From IMG/VR virus record IMGVR_UViG_3300008114_000178, positions 1 through 32,719 of that record: DNA of 32,719 bases; one strand, 5' to 3'. The DNA comes from a virus. The translations under genes were made by a program, and so were the position numbers. Every line of letters starts with the position of its first letter. Positions within the stretch are counted from its first letter, which is position 1. A model generated the notes under the pieces. That model saw only the letters and a program-made list of their open reading frames with translations. It searched no databases and was not told the origin of the DNA. Positions 1 through 6,630 of this stretch are shown piece after piece.

Positions 1-1
1 T

Positions 2-1900
2 GGTGGTGTTATTGATTTACTAAATAATGGTACAAGAGTAGGTACATTTTTTAATACAGCATCTGATGTTAATTTAGGAAGCATAACGAGTGTTCCATTA
101 ATTTTTTATACTGCTAATACTGAGAAAATGCGACTCACCTCTGGTGGAAGCCTTGGTATTGGTACGACATCGCCCGGAGGAACTTATGGCAAACTATCTG
201 TAGCAGGTGGTATAAGAATACTTGATGATAATAATGGTAAATTAGAAATCGGTAGATATTCAGCAGGTGCTTCTAACTCTTATATAAAGTTAGGTGCTAA
301 TAGTAATTCATTGAGATTTACTAATGCAGCTGACTTAGCTGATATAATGGAATTAACTAACTCCGGCAACCTCGGCTTGGGTGTTACTCCGAGTGCGTGG
401 AGTACATTGACTGGGTTTCAAGTTAAAAATGCAGCATTATCTGGTTATTTAAATAGAATGTATTTATTTGGAAACGCTTACTATGGAAGTGGCGATTTTA
501 GATATATTGCTTCTGATTATGCAACATTGTATCAACAATCAGATGGAGAACATAGGTTGTTCACCGCCCCCTCCGGCACCGCAGGAAACGCTATATCGTT
601 CACCCAAGCGATGACACTTGATGCGAGTGGGAATCTCATGGTGGGTACTACTACATCATCTGGTAAACTAACTGTTAGTGGAACTTCATATTTGGATGGA
701 GATGTAACAGTAGCAGCAGCCAAACAACTTTATCTCACAAGCGGTGATTTAAGGTATAGTTCAAACGCAGGATTCGGTATTGTTTCGCAGAATGGAACAA
801 GGCTCGTATCTATACAAAATGGTGCTTTTGGGGTTACAGGTGTAGCTACGTTTAGTTCAAGCGTAACGGCAGGTCAATTATACACTTATTCAAATGCTGC
901 TGCAAGTGGATTTTTGCAATTTCTTTATGCATCCGCTAATTCATCAAGTAGAAGTTGGAGATTACTTAACGACCATGTTATATATGGAGATTTTGGTATT
1001 CAGCAATCCACAACACAAACTGGAAGCACTTATCAAACAAGGCTCTACATAAATGATGTTGGTAATGTCGGCATCGGTGTTACTGCGACAGATTACAAGC
1101 TCGAAGTGAATGGTGCTATAAAAGCCAAAGGAAATATAGTAACTGACTTAAACTCACAAATTGATAGTGCATTATACGGCACGGGTCAATTACTTACATC
1201 TGCAACTGAACAACCAATTATCTATTTAGAATCCACATGGAACACCACAGGTAACGCAAGAGGCATTGAATACCGAGTTACCAATACTGCGAGTGGTGCA
1301 TCATCCAAGTTGTTGAACTTGTTGGTTGGTGGAGTAAGTATGTTTAATGTTTCAAAGAATGGTAATACAGTCATCGGTGGAGATTTGCTTGTAGGAACTA
1401 CTAGTGAAGCAGGATATGTTACAATTCAAAATCCAACTGCTAATAAAAACGGACTTAATGTAATATGTAGTGCAACAACTGCATCAAATTATGTTCTAAA
1501 TTTACAAAGTAATGCATCAGTTGCAAATACTGCATATTTAATAAGAGGTTATTCAAACACAAGTACTGGAGTATTTTTTGTAGCTGGTAATGGTAATGTA
1601 ACTAATACAAACAATAGTTACGGAGCAATTTCTGATGTTAGTTTAAAAGAAAACATTATTGATGCTACTTCTAAACTTAATGACTTGTTAAAAGTTAAGG
1701 TTAGAAACTACAATCTAATAGGAGATGATAAAAAGCAAATAGGTGTAATAGCACAAGAGCTTGAAACTATATTTCCTTCAATGATTGATACTGATAAAGA
1801 AACAGGATTGAAATCAGTAAAATATTCCGTTTTTGTACCAATGCTTGTTAAAGCTATCCAAGAACTCAAAGCAGAAATAGAACAACTTAAAAACAAATAA
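2..1900 (+). CDS. Tail fibre/tailspike C-terminal part with S74 intramolecular chaperone (5' truncated by window edge)
   Basis: The frame is open from base 2, so the first ATG at 128 is internal and the true start lies outside the window. The body is a chain of modules of the form G(N/S)(L/V)GIGTT...KLxVxG, a beta-rich repeat style common in phage and bacterial fibres. The last 89 residues are a peptidase S74 / endosialidase-type chaperone: it begins Ser-Asp-Val-Ser-Leu-Lys (codons 1631-1648), giving the Ser and the Lys five residues later that form the catalytic dyad in known members, and continues with IGVIAQELE, KSVKYS and a C-terminal helix. In the family, cleavage occurs just before that Ser after trimer folding, releasing the chaperone. 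It likely forms the host-receptor-binding fibre. It may be the continuation of the open frame at 31400-32719. Confidence 0.9.
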   Translation, partial: GGVIDLLNNGTRVGTFFNTASDVNLGSITSVPLIFYTANTEKMRLTSGGSLGIGTTSPGGTYGKLSVAGGIRILDDNNGKLEIGRYSAGASNSYIKLGANSNSLRFTNAADLADIMELTNSGNLGLGVTPSAWSTLTGFQVKNAALSGYLNRMYLFGNAYYGSGDFRYIASDYATLYQQSDGEHRLFTAPSGTAGNAISFTQAMTLDASGNLMVGTTTSSGKLTVSGTSYLDGDVTVAAAKQLYLTSGDLRYSSNAGFGIVSQNGTRLVSIQNGAFGVTGVATFSSSVTAGQLYTYSNAAASGFLQFLYASANSSSRSWRLLNDHVIYGDFGIQQSTTQTGSTYQTRLYINDVGNVGIGVTATDYKLEVNGAIKAKGNIVTDLNSQIDSALYGTGQLLTSATEQPIIYLESTWNTTGNARGIEYRVTNTASGASSKLLNLLVGGVSMFNVSKNGNTVIGGDLLVGTTSEAGYVTIQNPTANKNGLNVICSATTASNYVLNLQSNASVANTAYLIRGYSNTSTGVFFVAGNGNVTNTNNSYGAISDVSLKENIIDATSKLNDLLKVKVRNYNLIGDDKKQIGVIAQELETIFPSMIDTDKETGLKSVKYSVFVPMLVKAIQELKAEIEQLKNK

Positions 1901-1902
1901 AT

Positions 1903-2241
1903 ATGATACAATTCAAATGGGTTATTAGCAGTATGGATGAGTACCCATCATCCGAAGGTCTAAGCGATGTGGTTTTTAATGTGCATTGGAGGAGACAAGC
2001 AAGTGAGGTAGATGGCGATAAGTCCTACTTCGCAGACACCTACTCCGTACTCTCCGTATCCGCACCCGACCCGTCCTCATTCGTGCCTTATGACCAACTG
2101 ACCGAGCAAATGGTGGAAGGATGGCTCAATAGCGGATTGGATGTGGCTTCAATAGATGCCTCTTTGACCGCACAAATAGAGGAGCAAAAAAACCCAAAAG
2201 TTGTGTCTTTGCCCCTACCTTGGAATCAAAATAATGCTTAA
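1903..2241 (+). CDS. Small fibre-associated phage protein (DUF7936-like)
   Basis: 112 residues, starting two bases after the fibre stop codon. The pattern (FKWVISSMDEYP near the start, SDVVFNVHWRR, PYDQLTEQMVEGWL, and a closing KNPKVVSLPLPW) matches, from memory, a widespread short family found directly after tail fibre genes in many phages; I believe it is Pfam DUF7936, but could not check. No signal peptide or membrane segment. Its position suggests a fibre-linked structural or assembly role, but the function is unknown. Its GC-richer codon use (tcc, acc, ccg) differs from the AT-rich fibre end upstream, as expected in a mosaic fibre region. Confidence 0.75.
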   Translation: MIQFKWVISSMDEYPSSEGLSDVVFNVHWRRQASEVDGDKSYFADTYSVLSVSAPDPSSFVPYDQLTEQMVEGWLNSGLDVASIDASLTAQIEEQKNPKVVSLPLPWNQNNA

Positions 2242-2262
2242 TTTAGAGTAAAATTTAAAACT

Positions 2263-2397
2263 ATGAACTTAGTAGAACTAAAGGCGGAAGCCTACGACAT
2301 TCTCGCTCAAATTGAATTCTTGCAAAAGAAATTACAAGAAACCAATCAAGCCATAGCGGCCGAGCTGCAAAAGGCTAATGATGAAAAACCTCAATAA
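2263..2397 (+). CDS. Short coiled-coil protein, 44 residues, unknown function
   Basis: Reads MNLVELKAEAYDILAQIEFL and then a charged helix ending NDEKPQ. Almost the whole peptide has heptad-like spacing of hydrophobics (L, I, L, I) with Gln, Lys and Glu, so one amphipathic helix or coiled coil is likely. It starts 21 bases after the previous gene in an A-rich leader and its end overlaps the next gene by 20 bases. Similar short peptides sit ahead of lysis genes in Bacteroidota phages, from memory. I cannot assign a function. Confidence 0.6.
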   Translation: MNLVELKAEAYDILAQIEFLQKKLQETNQAIAAELQKANDEKPQ

Positions 2398-2572
2398 AAT
2401 GATACATGGCGTTGACCAACGTAGTATTGGTATGTGCATAGGCACTATCGTGCTTAAAATATGGAGCGATATTAATGTCAACGAGGTCGGAGCCTATGTA
2501 GCCATTTTTGCGGGTATGACCACGATAGCCTATAACATTTATCGGCTGATCAAGGAAATAAAGGACAAATGA
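2378..2572 (+). CDS. Small membrane protein, possible holin or antiholin
   Basis: 64 residues with two hydrophobic stretches, roughly 16-28 (SIGMCIGTIVLKI) and 37-57 (VGAYVAIFAGMTTIAYNIYRL), and a basic tail. The start could be the ATG at 2378 or the adjacent ATG at 2381. It overlaps the coiled-coil gene upstream and its stop overlaps the next start (ATGA at 2569). Position directly before a second two-segment membrane protein, a spanin and an endolysin supports a role in lysis, as holin, co-holin or antiholin. The family itself is not recognised. Confidence 0.65.
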   Translation: MMKNLNKMIHGVDQRSIGMCIGTIVLKIWSDINVNEVGAYVAIFAGMTTIAYNIYRLIKEIKDK

Positions 2573-2784
2573 AGCAATTTTTTAGCGAGGATAATGACCG
2601 CTTGTCAATGAAAAGACTTTGCGGTTTCCTTTGCGTAGTGATGCTTTGCGTTACTATGTACCATAACTCGTTTAAAGAAACCAAACCAAGTGAGGCTCTC
2701 GTGTATGCGGTAGCCTCTCTTGCGTTTGGATGCCTTGGCCTTACCTCTATTGAGAAAATATTCAGGAAAGATGATAAGAATTAG
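2569..2784 (+). CDS. Putative holin, two transmembrane segments
   Basis: 71 residues. Two membrane segments are visible: about 17-32 (LCGFLCVVMLCVTMYH) and about 43-61 (EALVYAVASLAFGCLGLTS), joined by a short polar turn (NSFKETKPS) and followed by a charged tail (EKIFRKDDKN). This fits a two-segment (class II-like) holin with both ends in the cytoplasm. Overall layout (acidic start, RLS, hydrophobic hairpin) resembles small membrane proteins next to endolysins in Bacteroidota phages. It would permeabilise the inner membrane so the endolysin, which lacks a signal peptide, can exit. The gene overlaps the spanin gene by 14 bases. Confidence 0.7.
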   Translation: MKQFFSEDNDRLSMKRLCGFLCVVMLCVTMYHNSFKETKPSEALVYAVASLAFGCLGLTSIEKIFRKDDKN

Positions 2785-3223
2785 CTTAATACTCTTACTA
2801 TTTGTCTCTTGCAATCCGGTTAAAAAAGTTCTAAATAATAGAACTATGTTTGACCAGGTTGCCAAAGAGGTTATTAAGGCTGGGCTTTGCGCTAACGATA
2901 CAACTATTATCACCAAAAGCGACACAACGATAAAAGTGGACACTTTAACCATTGTGGATGAGCAATTGGAGGTTAAGGTGTTCAATGATACTACTTATAT
3001 CACTAAGTGGAGTACAAATGTGGTGACAAAAACGCTCACCATCCATGATACTATCAAACGATACATAGTTGATAATGCACGGGTCAACATCCTACAAGCC
3101 GAGCTCACAAGTTCTAAAGTAGAGGCTGACAATTGGAAAGGAAGGGCAAATAAGGCCTTTGGTTGGCTTATAGTTGTATTTTTGGGCATAGGTGCTTACT
3201 TGTACTTAAAACTTAAAAAATGA
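2771..3223 (+). CDS. Putative unimolecular spanin (lipoprotein with C-terminal membrane anchor)
   Basis: 150 residues from ATG 2771; a longer in-frame start at 2720 would bury the signal sequence, so 2771 is preferred. The N-terminus is a lipoprotein signal (MIRISLILLLFVS then Cys14-Asn), and the last 20 residues are one membrane segment with a basic end (GWLIVVFLGIGAYLYLKLKK). Between them is a Thr/Asp-rich, beta-prone stretch (DTTI, DTLTI, DTTY) followed by a helix. A lipid-anchored N-terminus plus an inner membrane C-terminus is the arrangement of u-spanins such as phage T1 gp11, which bridge and fuse the inner and outer membranes in the last step of lysis. It sits between the holin and endolysin genes, overlapping the latter by 4 bases. 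Function is inferred from architecture and context. Confidence 0.75.
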   Translation: MIRISLILLLFVSCNPVKKVLNNRTMFDQVAKEVIKAGLCANDTTIITKSDTTIKVDTLTIVDEQLEVKVFNDTTYITKWSTNVVTKTLTIHDTIKRYIVDNARVNILQAELTSSKVEADNWKGRANKAFGWLIVVFLGIGAYLYLKLKK

Positions 3224-3660
3224 GCCTTAATCTGGACATTATTAAGCAATTTGAGGGATTGAGTCTAAGCGCCTACAAATGCCCTGCCGGAAAGGTCACA
3301 ATTGGCTTCGGGAACACCTTCTATGAGGATGGAAAGCCAGTCCTTATGGGCGATAAAATAACAAGAGATAGAGCCGATTTCTTACTCGCAAAGGTAGCCG
3401 AGCAATTTGCCAATAGGATGGCTAAGTATATCAAATCGCATATAAATGACAACCAAAGGTCGGCATTACTCTCTTTTGCATATAATTGCGGCATTGGCAA
3501 CTTTAGCGGTAGCACATTGCTAAAGAAAGTGAACGCCAACCCAAACGACCCCACCATTAGGCAAGAGTTCATGAAATGGAACCGATCAAGTGGCAAAGTA
3601 TTAAATGGGCTTACGAGGAGGCGAGAGGCCGAGGCTAACTTGTACTTTAAAACCCCTTAA
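3220..3660 (+). CDS. Endolysin, T4-type lysozyme (glycoside hydrolase 24)
   Basis: 146 residues. It hydrolyses the glycan strands of peptidoglycan. The catalytic Glu12 lies in FEGLSLSAY and Thr27 in KVTIGFG, with exactly the Glu-8-x-5-Thr spacing of T4 lysozyme (Glu11, Asp20, Thr26). The middle position, normally Asp, is Cys21 here. Further family marks are LLSFAYNCGIGNFSGSTLLKK and the end GLTRRREAEANLY. There is no signal peptide or SAR anchor, so release must depend on the holin upstream. Length and end motif are complete for the family. The start overlaps the spanin stop (ATGA). Confidence 0.93.
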   Translation: MSLNLDIIKQFEGLSLSAYKCPAGKVTIGFGNTFYEDGKPVLMGDKITRDRADFLLAKVAEQFANRMAKYIKSHINDNQRSALLSFAYNCGIGNFSGSTLLKKVNANPNDPTIRQEFMKWNRSSGKVLNGLTRRREAEANLYFKTP

Positions 3661-3661
3661 T

Positions 3662-4648
3662 ATGGCGAACAACCCACTTTTTAGCAAAGCCAATGTTGCC
3701 GAGGAATACCGCAAAAAATATGGTTGGGAGATGCCTACCCTTAAATTAGCAAGAATCATGCAAAAGGAGAACCCATTGCTATTTAATACTGTTGAAAGGT
3801 CAAGAGATACTCTACGAGCTATTGAAGGTAAGCATGGTAAAAATGGAGATAGAGTTAGAAAATTAGTAGATGAAAGACCACGCAACCCATACAACCTACC
3901 TAAGTCGGAGGAGGCTAATTATGAGCCATATGTAATTAAAGCCAAGCGATTATTGGTACTTTCCGACATTCATATACCTTATCACTCAATCGACGCTTTA
4001 ACCGCGGCTTTTGACTACGCAAAAAAGGAGAAGCCAGATGCTATCCTTCTCAATGGAGATACAATTGACTTTTTCCAATTGAGCCGCTTTGTGAAAGACC
4101 CAAAAGCCAGGTCATTTGCACATGAGCTATTGGCTTTTAAAGAGTTCATGGATGTACTAAAAGATACGTTCAAATGTCAAATTTACTTTAAGACTGGTAA
4201 CCACGAGGAGCGCTACTTTCATTACCTTTGGATGAAAGCGGGGGAGTTAAATGGAGTAGATGAGTTTGAGCTTGAGAACATCATCAAGTCAAGAGCGGAA
4301 GGAATAGAGATAATTAAAGACAAGCGTATCATTAAAGCTGGTGCTCTTAATATCATCCACGGACACGAGTTTGGTGGATCGGTCTTTAGCCCTGTTAATA
4401 TTGCTCGTGGTTTGTTCTTAAGAGGTAAGGTTAGTGCCATGCAAGGCCACAACCACCAGACAAGCGAACACACGGAGAGCAATATGAATGGGGAAATAGT
4501 GACAACATTCTCTTTGGGATGTTTGTCCGAGTTGAACCCTGCCTACTTGCCAATTAACAAATGGAATCACGGCTTTGCAATGGTTGACATTGATGGTGAT
4601 AGCTTTGATGTAAGAAACAAGAGGATTTTTAAAGGGAAAGTATTATGA
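3662..4648 (+). CDS. Calcineurin-like metallophosphoesterase
   Basis: 328 residues from ATG 3662, one base after the endolysin stop; the in-frame codons upstream from 3605 overlap the endolysin and look non-coding. The full metallophosphoesterase signature is present: Asp102-x-His104 (SDIHIP), Gly132-Asp133 (NGDTIDF), Gly-Asn-His181-Glu182, His233-Gly-His235, and Gly262-His-Asn-His265. These bind a di-metal centre for phosphoester cleavage. The first 90 residues are a charged helical extension. Such enzymes are frequent among early genes of phages, where they may act on DNA ends, RNA or nucleotides; the substrate here is unknown. Confidence 0.88.
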   Translation: MANNPLFSKANVAEEYRKKYGWEMPTLKLARIMQKENPLLFNTVERSRDTLRAIEGKHGKNGDRVRKLVDERPRNPYNLPKSEEANYEPYVIKAKRLLVLSDIHIPYHSIDALTAAFDYAKKEKPDAILLNGDTIDFFQLSRFVKDPKARSFAHELLAFKEFMDVLKDTFKCQIYFKTGNHEERYFHYLWMKAGELNGVDEFELENIIKSRAEGIEIIKDKRIIKAGALNIIHGHEFGGSVFSPVNIARGLFLRGKVSAMQGHNHQTSEHTESNMNGEIVTTFSLGCLSELNPAYLPINKWNHGFAMVDIDGDSFDVRNKRIFKGKVL

Positions 4649-4857
4649 GTGCATTAGACCACCAAGAAGGAGGCTCTCATTATAAGAGGCATAAGATACA
4701 ACCAATTGATTTTATTTATGACAATGAGATTGGTTTCATTGAGGGCAATATCATTAAGTATGTAATGAGACACAAACATAAGAACGGATTAGAGGATTTA
4801 AAAAAAGCATTGCACTATTTACAAATACTAATAGAGAAAGAATATGAAGATAGATGA
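4645..4857 (+). CDS. DUF3310 family protein (T7 gp1.7-like)
   Basis: 70 residues with the complete DUF3310 pattern: GSHYKRHKIQPIDFIYDNEIGF, EGNIIKYVMRHKHKNGLEDLKKALHYLQ. The family is widespread in phages; T7 gp1.7 from the same family is reported as a nucleotide kinase, but this copy is only the short core, so that activity should not be assumed. It overlaps the metallophosphoesterase by 4 bases (ATGA) and is itself overlapped by a small downstream gene, in keeping with one early operon. Confidence 0.88.
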   Translation: MSALDHQEGGSHYKRHKIQPIDFIYDNEIGFIEGNIIKYVMRHKHKNGLEDLKKALHYLQILIEKEYEDR

Positions 4858-5008
4858 ACAAGAGGCCCTACTTTGTACTTTATTTATGAGACTGGACAAG
4901 GATTTGGAAGTAATTAAAAAGATGTTGGCAATGGTTAGAGGAGGCAAGAGAATAGATGATGAGTCACTACTCATGATATATAAAAAGTATGCGAAGGATA
5001 AAGGTTAA
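4844..5008 (+). CDS. Hypothetical protein, 54 residues
   Basis: Starts MKIDEQEALLCTLFMRLDKD inside the end of the DUF3310 gene (14-base overlap) and ends 20 bases inside the next gene. It is a charged, helix-prone peptide with no membrane segment and no motif I recognise. The tight overlaps at both ends fill what would otherwise be a 131-base gap in a densely packed operon, which is the main support for it being real. Confidence 0.55.
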   Translation: MKIDEQEALLCTLFMRLDKDLEVIKKMLAMVRGGKRIDDESLLMIYKKYAKDKG

Positions 5009-5255
5009 ATATACAAAGCTTGGTAGGCAAAAGGCTTGGGGCATGGCTCACTCTGAGGGATTGGTTGAGTTGGATGAGAGGATAAAGGGTAAGAAGCACC
5101 TTGAGATTTTGATACATGAGTGTTTGCATATTTTATACCCAATGGATAGTGAGGAGGAAGTCGTAAAGAATAGTATTATTTTGACAAACACCCTTTGGCA
5201 CGAAGGTTATAGACGGGTTGATAATAAGGATACAATACCTTTACAAAGTCAGTAA
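4989..5255 (+). CDS. Small putative zinc metallopeptidase (HExxH)
   Basis: 88 residues. A zincin-type motif His-Glu-Cys-Leu-His sits near residues 43-47 within EILIHECLHILYP, preceded by a short beta-like region (RRIKVKYTKLGRQ, GLVELDERI) and followed by an acidic helix (DSEEEVVKNSIILTNTLW). This resembles the minimal SprT/ImmA-like zincin proteins often seen in phage early regions. The two His and the Glu are present; a third metal ligand is not obvious (the Glu-Glu-Glu run at about 53-55 is a candidate). Target unknown. It is the last gene before the terminator at 5280. Confidence 0.65.
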   Translation: MRRIKVKYTKLGRQKAWGMAHSEGLVELDERIKGKKHLEILIHECLHILYPMDSEEEVVKNSIILTNTLWHEGYRRVDNKDTIPLQSQ

Positions 5256-5279
5256 TTGTTGCTTTTTTAGTGTTTTTTC

Positions 5280-5309
5280 GCCCTTTGTTTCTACAAGGGG
5301 CTTTTTTTT
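5280..5309 (+). terminator. Intrinsic terminator
   Basis: GCCCTTTG (5280-5287), a 6-base loop, CAAGGGGC (5294-5301; one G-T pair) and then eight T (5302-5309). It lies 25 bases after the mini-zincin stop and ends the operon that runs from the fibre and lysis genes. A change of transcription unit here agrees with the 160-base gap before the next gene. Confidence 0.85.
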
Positions 5310-5362
5310 GTTATTGATAATCAATAACTTACAAAAAATAGAAAAAAAATTACTAAAAATAG

Positions 5363-5393
5363 TTTTTTATATCAAAAGTTTGATTAGTTTTAC
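5363..5393 (+). promoter_or_regulatory. Candidate promoter of the leftward-most early unit
   Basis: The AT-rich gap after the terminator holds TAGTTTTA at 5385-5392, one mismatch from the Bacteroidota -7 box TAnnTTTG, with a T-rich block at 5363-5368 at about the right distance for the -33 element. Start of the next gene is 24 bases downstream. The -33 match is poor (no TTG), so this is a location guess backed mainly by context: right after a terminator and just before a short gene and a regulator. Confidence 0.35.
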
Positions 5394-5415
5394 ATCACAC
5401 TAAAAAACACACAAA

Positions 5416-5502
5416 ATGAAAAACAAAGACTTTACTTACCTCATGATTGTACTTACAATTCTCACATTTGGCCTTGTCTTGGCCGGAAACCTAAACTTTT
5501 AA
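5416..5502 (+). CDS. Membrane microprotein, 28 residues
   Basis: ATG in an A-rich leader (CACACAAAATG) encodes a short charged start (MKNKDFTY) followed by a single hydrophobic segment (LMIVLTILTFGLVLAG) and NLNF. It is the first reading frame after the candidate promoter and ends 3 bases before the XRE-type regulator. Good leader, membrane-like composition and operon position support it; there is no recognisable family. It could also be a non-functional leader peptide. Confidence 0.5.
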   Translation: MKNKDFTYLMIVLTILTFGLVLAGNLNF

Positions 5503-5505
5503 AAG

Positions 5506-5724
5506 ATGGATATTAGACAAACAAGAAGAGCATTAAACTTAACGCAAACGCAACTCGCCGACATGACGGGGCTATCTATTGGCACTATCAATAGAGCCGA
5601 AAAGACGGGCAAAATAACACTCAAGAACCATCGCTTAATAACCCAAAAACTCATGGACTATGCTGCCAATTTTAATACTGGTTACGTTAGCATCGGTAAT
5701 GCTAATAATATCTTTAATATCTAA
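5506..5724 (+). CDS. XRE/Cro-C1 family DNA-binding regulator
   Basis: 72 residues with one helix-turn-helix at roughly 10-33: LNLTQTQLADMTGLSIGTINRAEK is a typical Cro/C1 pattern (Q-x-x-LA-x-x-x-G-x-S-x-x-T-I-x-R-x-E). The rest is a short helical tail, so it is a DNA-binding domain without a ligand or cleavage domain, as in Cro-type phage regulators. It sits near the start of the early unit after the terminator and promoter region, so it probably controls early phage transcription. No integrase is seen, so a lysogeny repressor role is not supported. Its last 65 bases are also read in another frame by the next gene. Confidence 0.85.
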   Translation: MDIRQTRRALNLTQTQLADMTGLSIGTINRAEKTGKITLKNHRLITQKLMDYAANFNTGYVSIGNANNIFNI

Positions 5725-6028
5725 GTTCAAAAGAAATAGGGAATACCTACCACCTCTAAAAGCAGAGGCACGGTTCCGAAAGTATCTTATCCCCAAATCC
5801 TTTTGGGATGATGTAAACAAAATTGATTTAGCTATCTATCAAATGGGATACGATGAGCTTGACCATGTGGTCTTTTTAATTGATCAATTCTGCGATAAAT
5901 ATGGAGAGATTAGTGACCACAACACTTATAGACAAAGAGTGGCCACCATGCTCACCAACTACCAAACACGCAAAAAATGGATATTATCAAAACATTCTTT
6001 TAATCACCAAAACCAATACAAATGTTGA
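5660..6028 (+). CDS. Membrane-anchored hypothetical protein
   Basis: 122 residues. From ATG 5660 the first 20 residues form one membrane segment (PILILVTLASVMLIISLIS) followed by basic residues (KFKRNRE), then a soluble acidic/aromatic domain (FWDDVNKIDLAIYQMGYDELDHVVFLIDQF). This start overlaps the regulator gene by 65 bases; the alternative ATG at 5699 would overlap by 26 but leave only half a membrane segment, so 5660 is preferred. Topology would be N-out, C-terminal domain in the cytoplasm. No family recognised. The gene overlaps the next by 7 bases. Confidence 0.65.
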   Translation: MLPILILVTLASVMLIISLISKFKRNREYLPPLKAEARFRKYLIPKSFWDDVNKIDLAIYQMGYDELDHVVFLIDQFCDKYGEISDHNTYRQRVATMLTNYQTRKKWILSKHSFNHQNQYKC

Positions 6029-6570
6029 CAAATTCAAGTCAAGGACAAAACGTGGTATTTTTATCTATTAGCAATGGTAAGCTCTGCCGCCGCGTTGATG
6101 CGGGAACACCAAACGCCATTGAACGCACCACAAAAACTGGCAAACAAGTGCATGAGCTATTTTTTACTGGAGTAATGGGTCATATTGTCAATCTTGACAT
6201 TAAAGAGAACGATTATGGCAAGTTCCTACTCGTTACCATCAAAGACGCCGGAAGTGACCAAAAGTGTATCTTAGAGATGAACTTCTCCTCTGGTTACTCA
6301 ACCACCTTTCTCAAAACATTGCCTAATGTTGACCTTGGGCAAAATGTAGAGATTAACCCCGCCCTCATCATTGATGGGGACAAGAAAAAGTCGGTTATCT
6401 TTCTCAAGCAAAGTGGTCAAACCATTAAACACGCCTATACCAAAGACAACCCTAAAGGGATGCCAGACATGGTGAAAGTGAAGGTCAAAGGCAAGGAGCA
6501 ATGGGATGATACCGATAGAATTGAATGGCTTTATCAAAAAGCAAAAAGTATTATTAACCTTCCTTTTTAA
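6022..6570 (+). CDS. Conserved phage protein, possible OB-fold ssDNA-binding protein
   Basis: 182 residues, beta-rich, no membrane segment. The layout (VHELFFTGVMGHIVNLDIKEN, YGKFLLVTIKD, FLKTLPNVDLGQNVEINPAL, then a YTKDNPKGMP linker and WDDTDRIEWLYQKA at the end) resembles, from memory, a conserved family encoded in replication/recombination regions of many phages and thought to have an OB-like fold. Its place directly before a RecB-like nuclease and a helicase gene would suit a single-strand DNA-binding role, but I see no diagnostic motif. Treat the function as a hypothesis. Confidence 0.55.
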   Translation: MLTNSSQGQNVVFLSISNGKLCRRVDAGTPNAIERTTKTGKQVHELFFTGVMGHIVNLDIKENDYGKFLLVTIKDAGSDQKCILEMNFSSGYSTTFLKTLPNVDLGQNVEINPALIIDGDKKKSVIFLKQSGQTIKHAYTKDNPKGMPDMVKVKVKGKEQWDDTDRIEWLYQKAKSIINLPF

Positions 6571-6587
6571 TTACATCCAATGTGTTA

Positions 6588-6612
6588 GCCGAGCATGGTC
6601 GGCCATTTTTTA
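6588..6612 (+). terminator. Hairpin with T-tract, possible weak terminator
   Basis: GCCGA (6588-6592), 6-base loop, TCGGC (6599-6603), then CATTTTTT. It sits in the gap between 6570 and the nuclease gene. A possible ATG (6595) falls inside the loop, which argues that translation of the nuclease begins at 6631 instead. The stem has only five pairs, so partial termination or mRNA-end protection is as likely as full termination. Confidence 0.5.
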
Positions 6613-6630
6613 AACATTAAATTAAGCAAC

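Noticed and set aside
2605-2985. Minus-strand open frame of 126 codons opposite the holin/spanin genes
   Set aside because: It is antisense to well-supported genes, has no family resemblance and no other minus-strand gene exists in the window.
6595-6630. Upstream start for the RecB-like nuclease
   Set aside because: The ATG at 6595 is in the loop of a hairpin and codes a non-conserved 12-residue extension; ATG 6631 has an A-rich leader.
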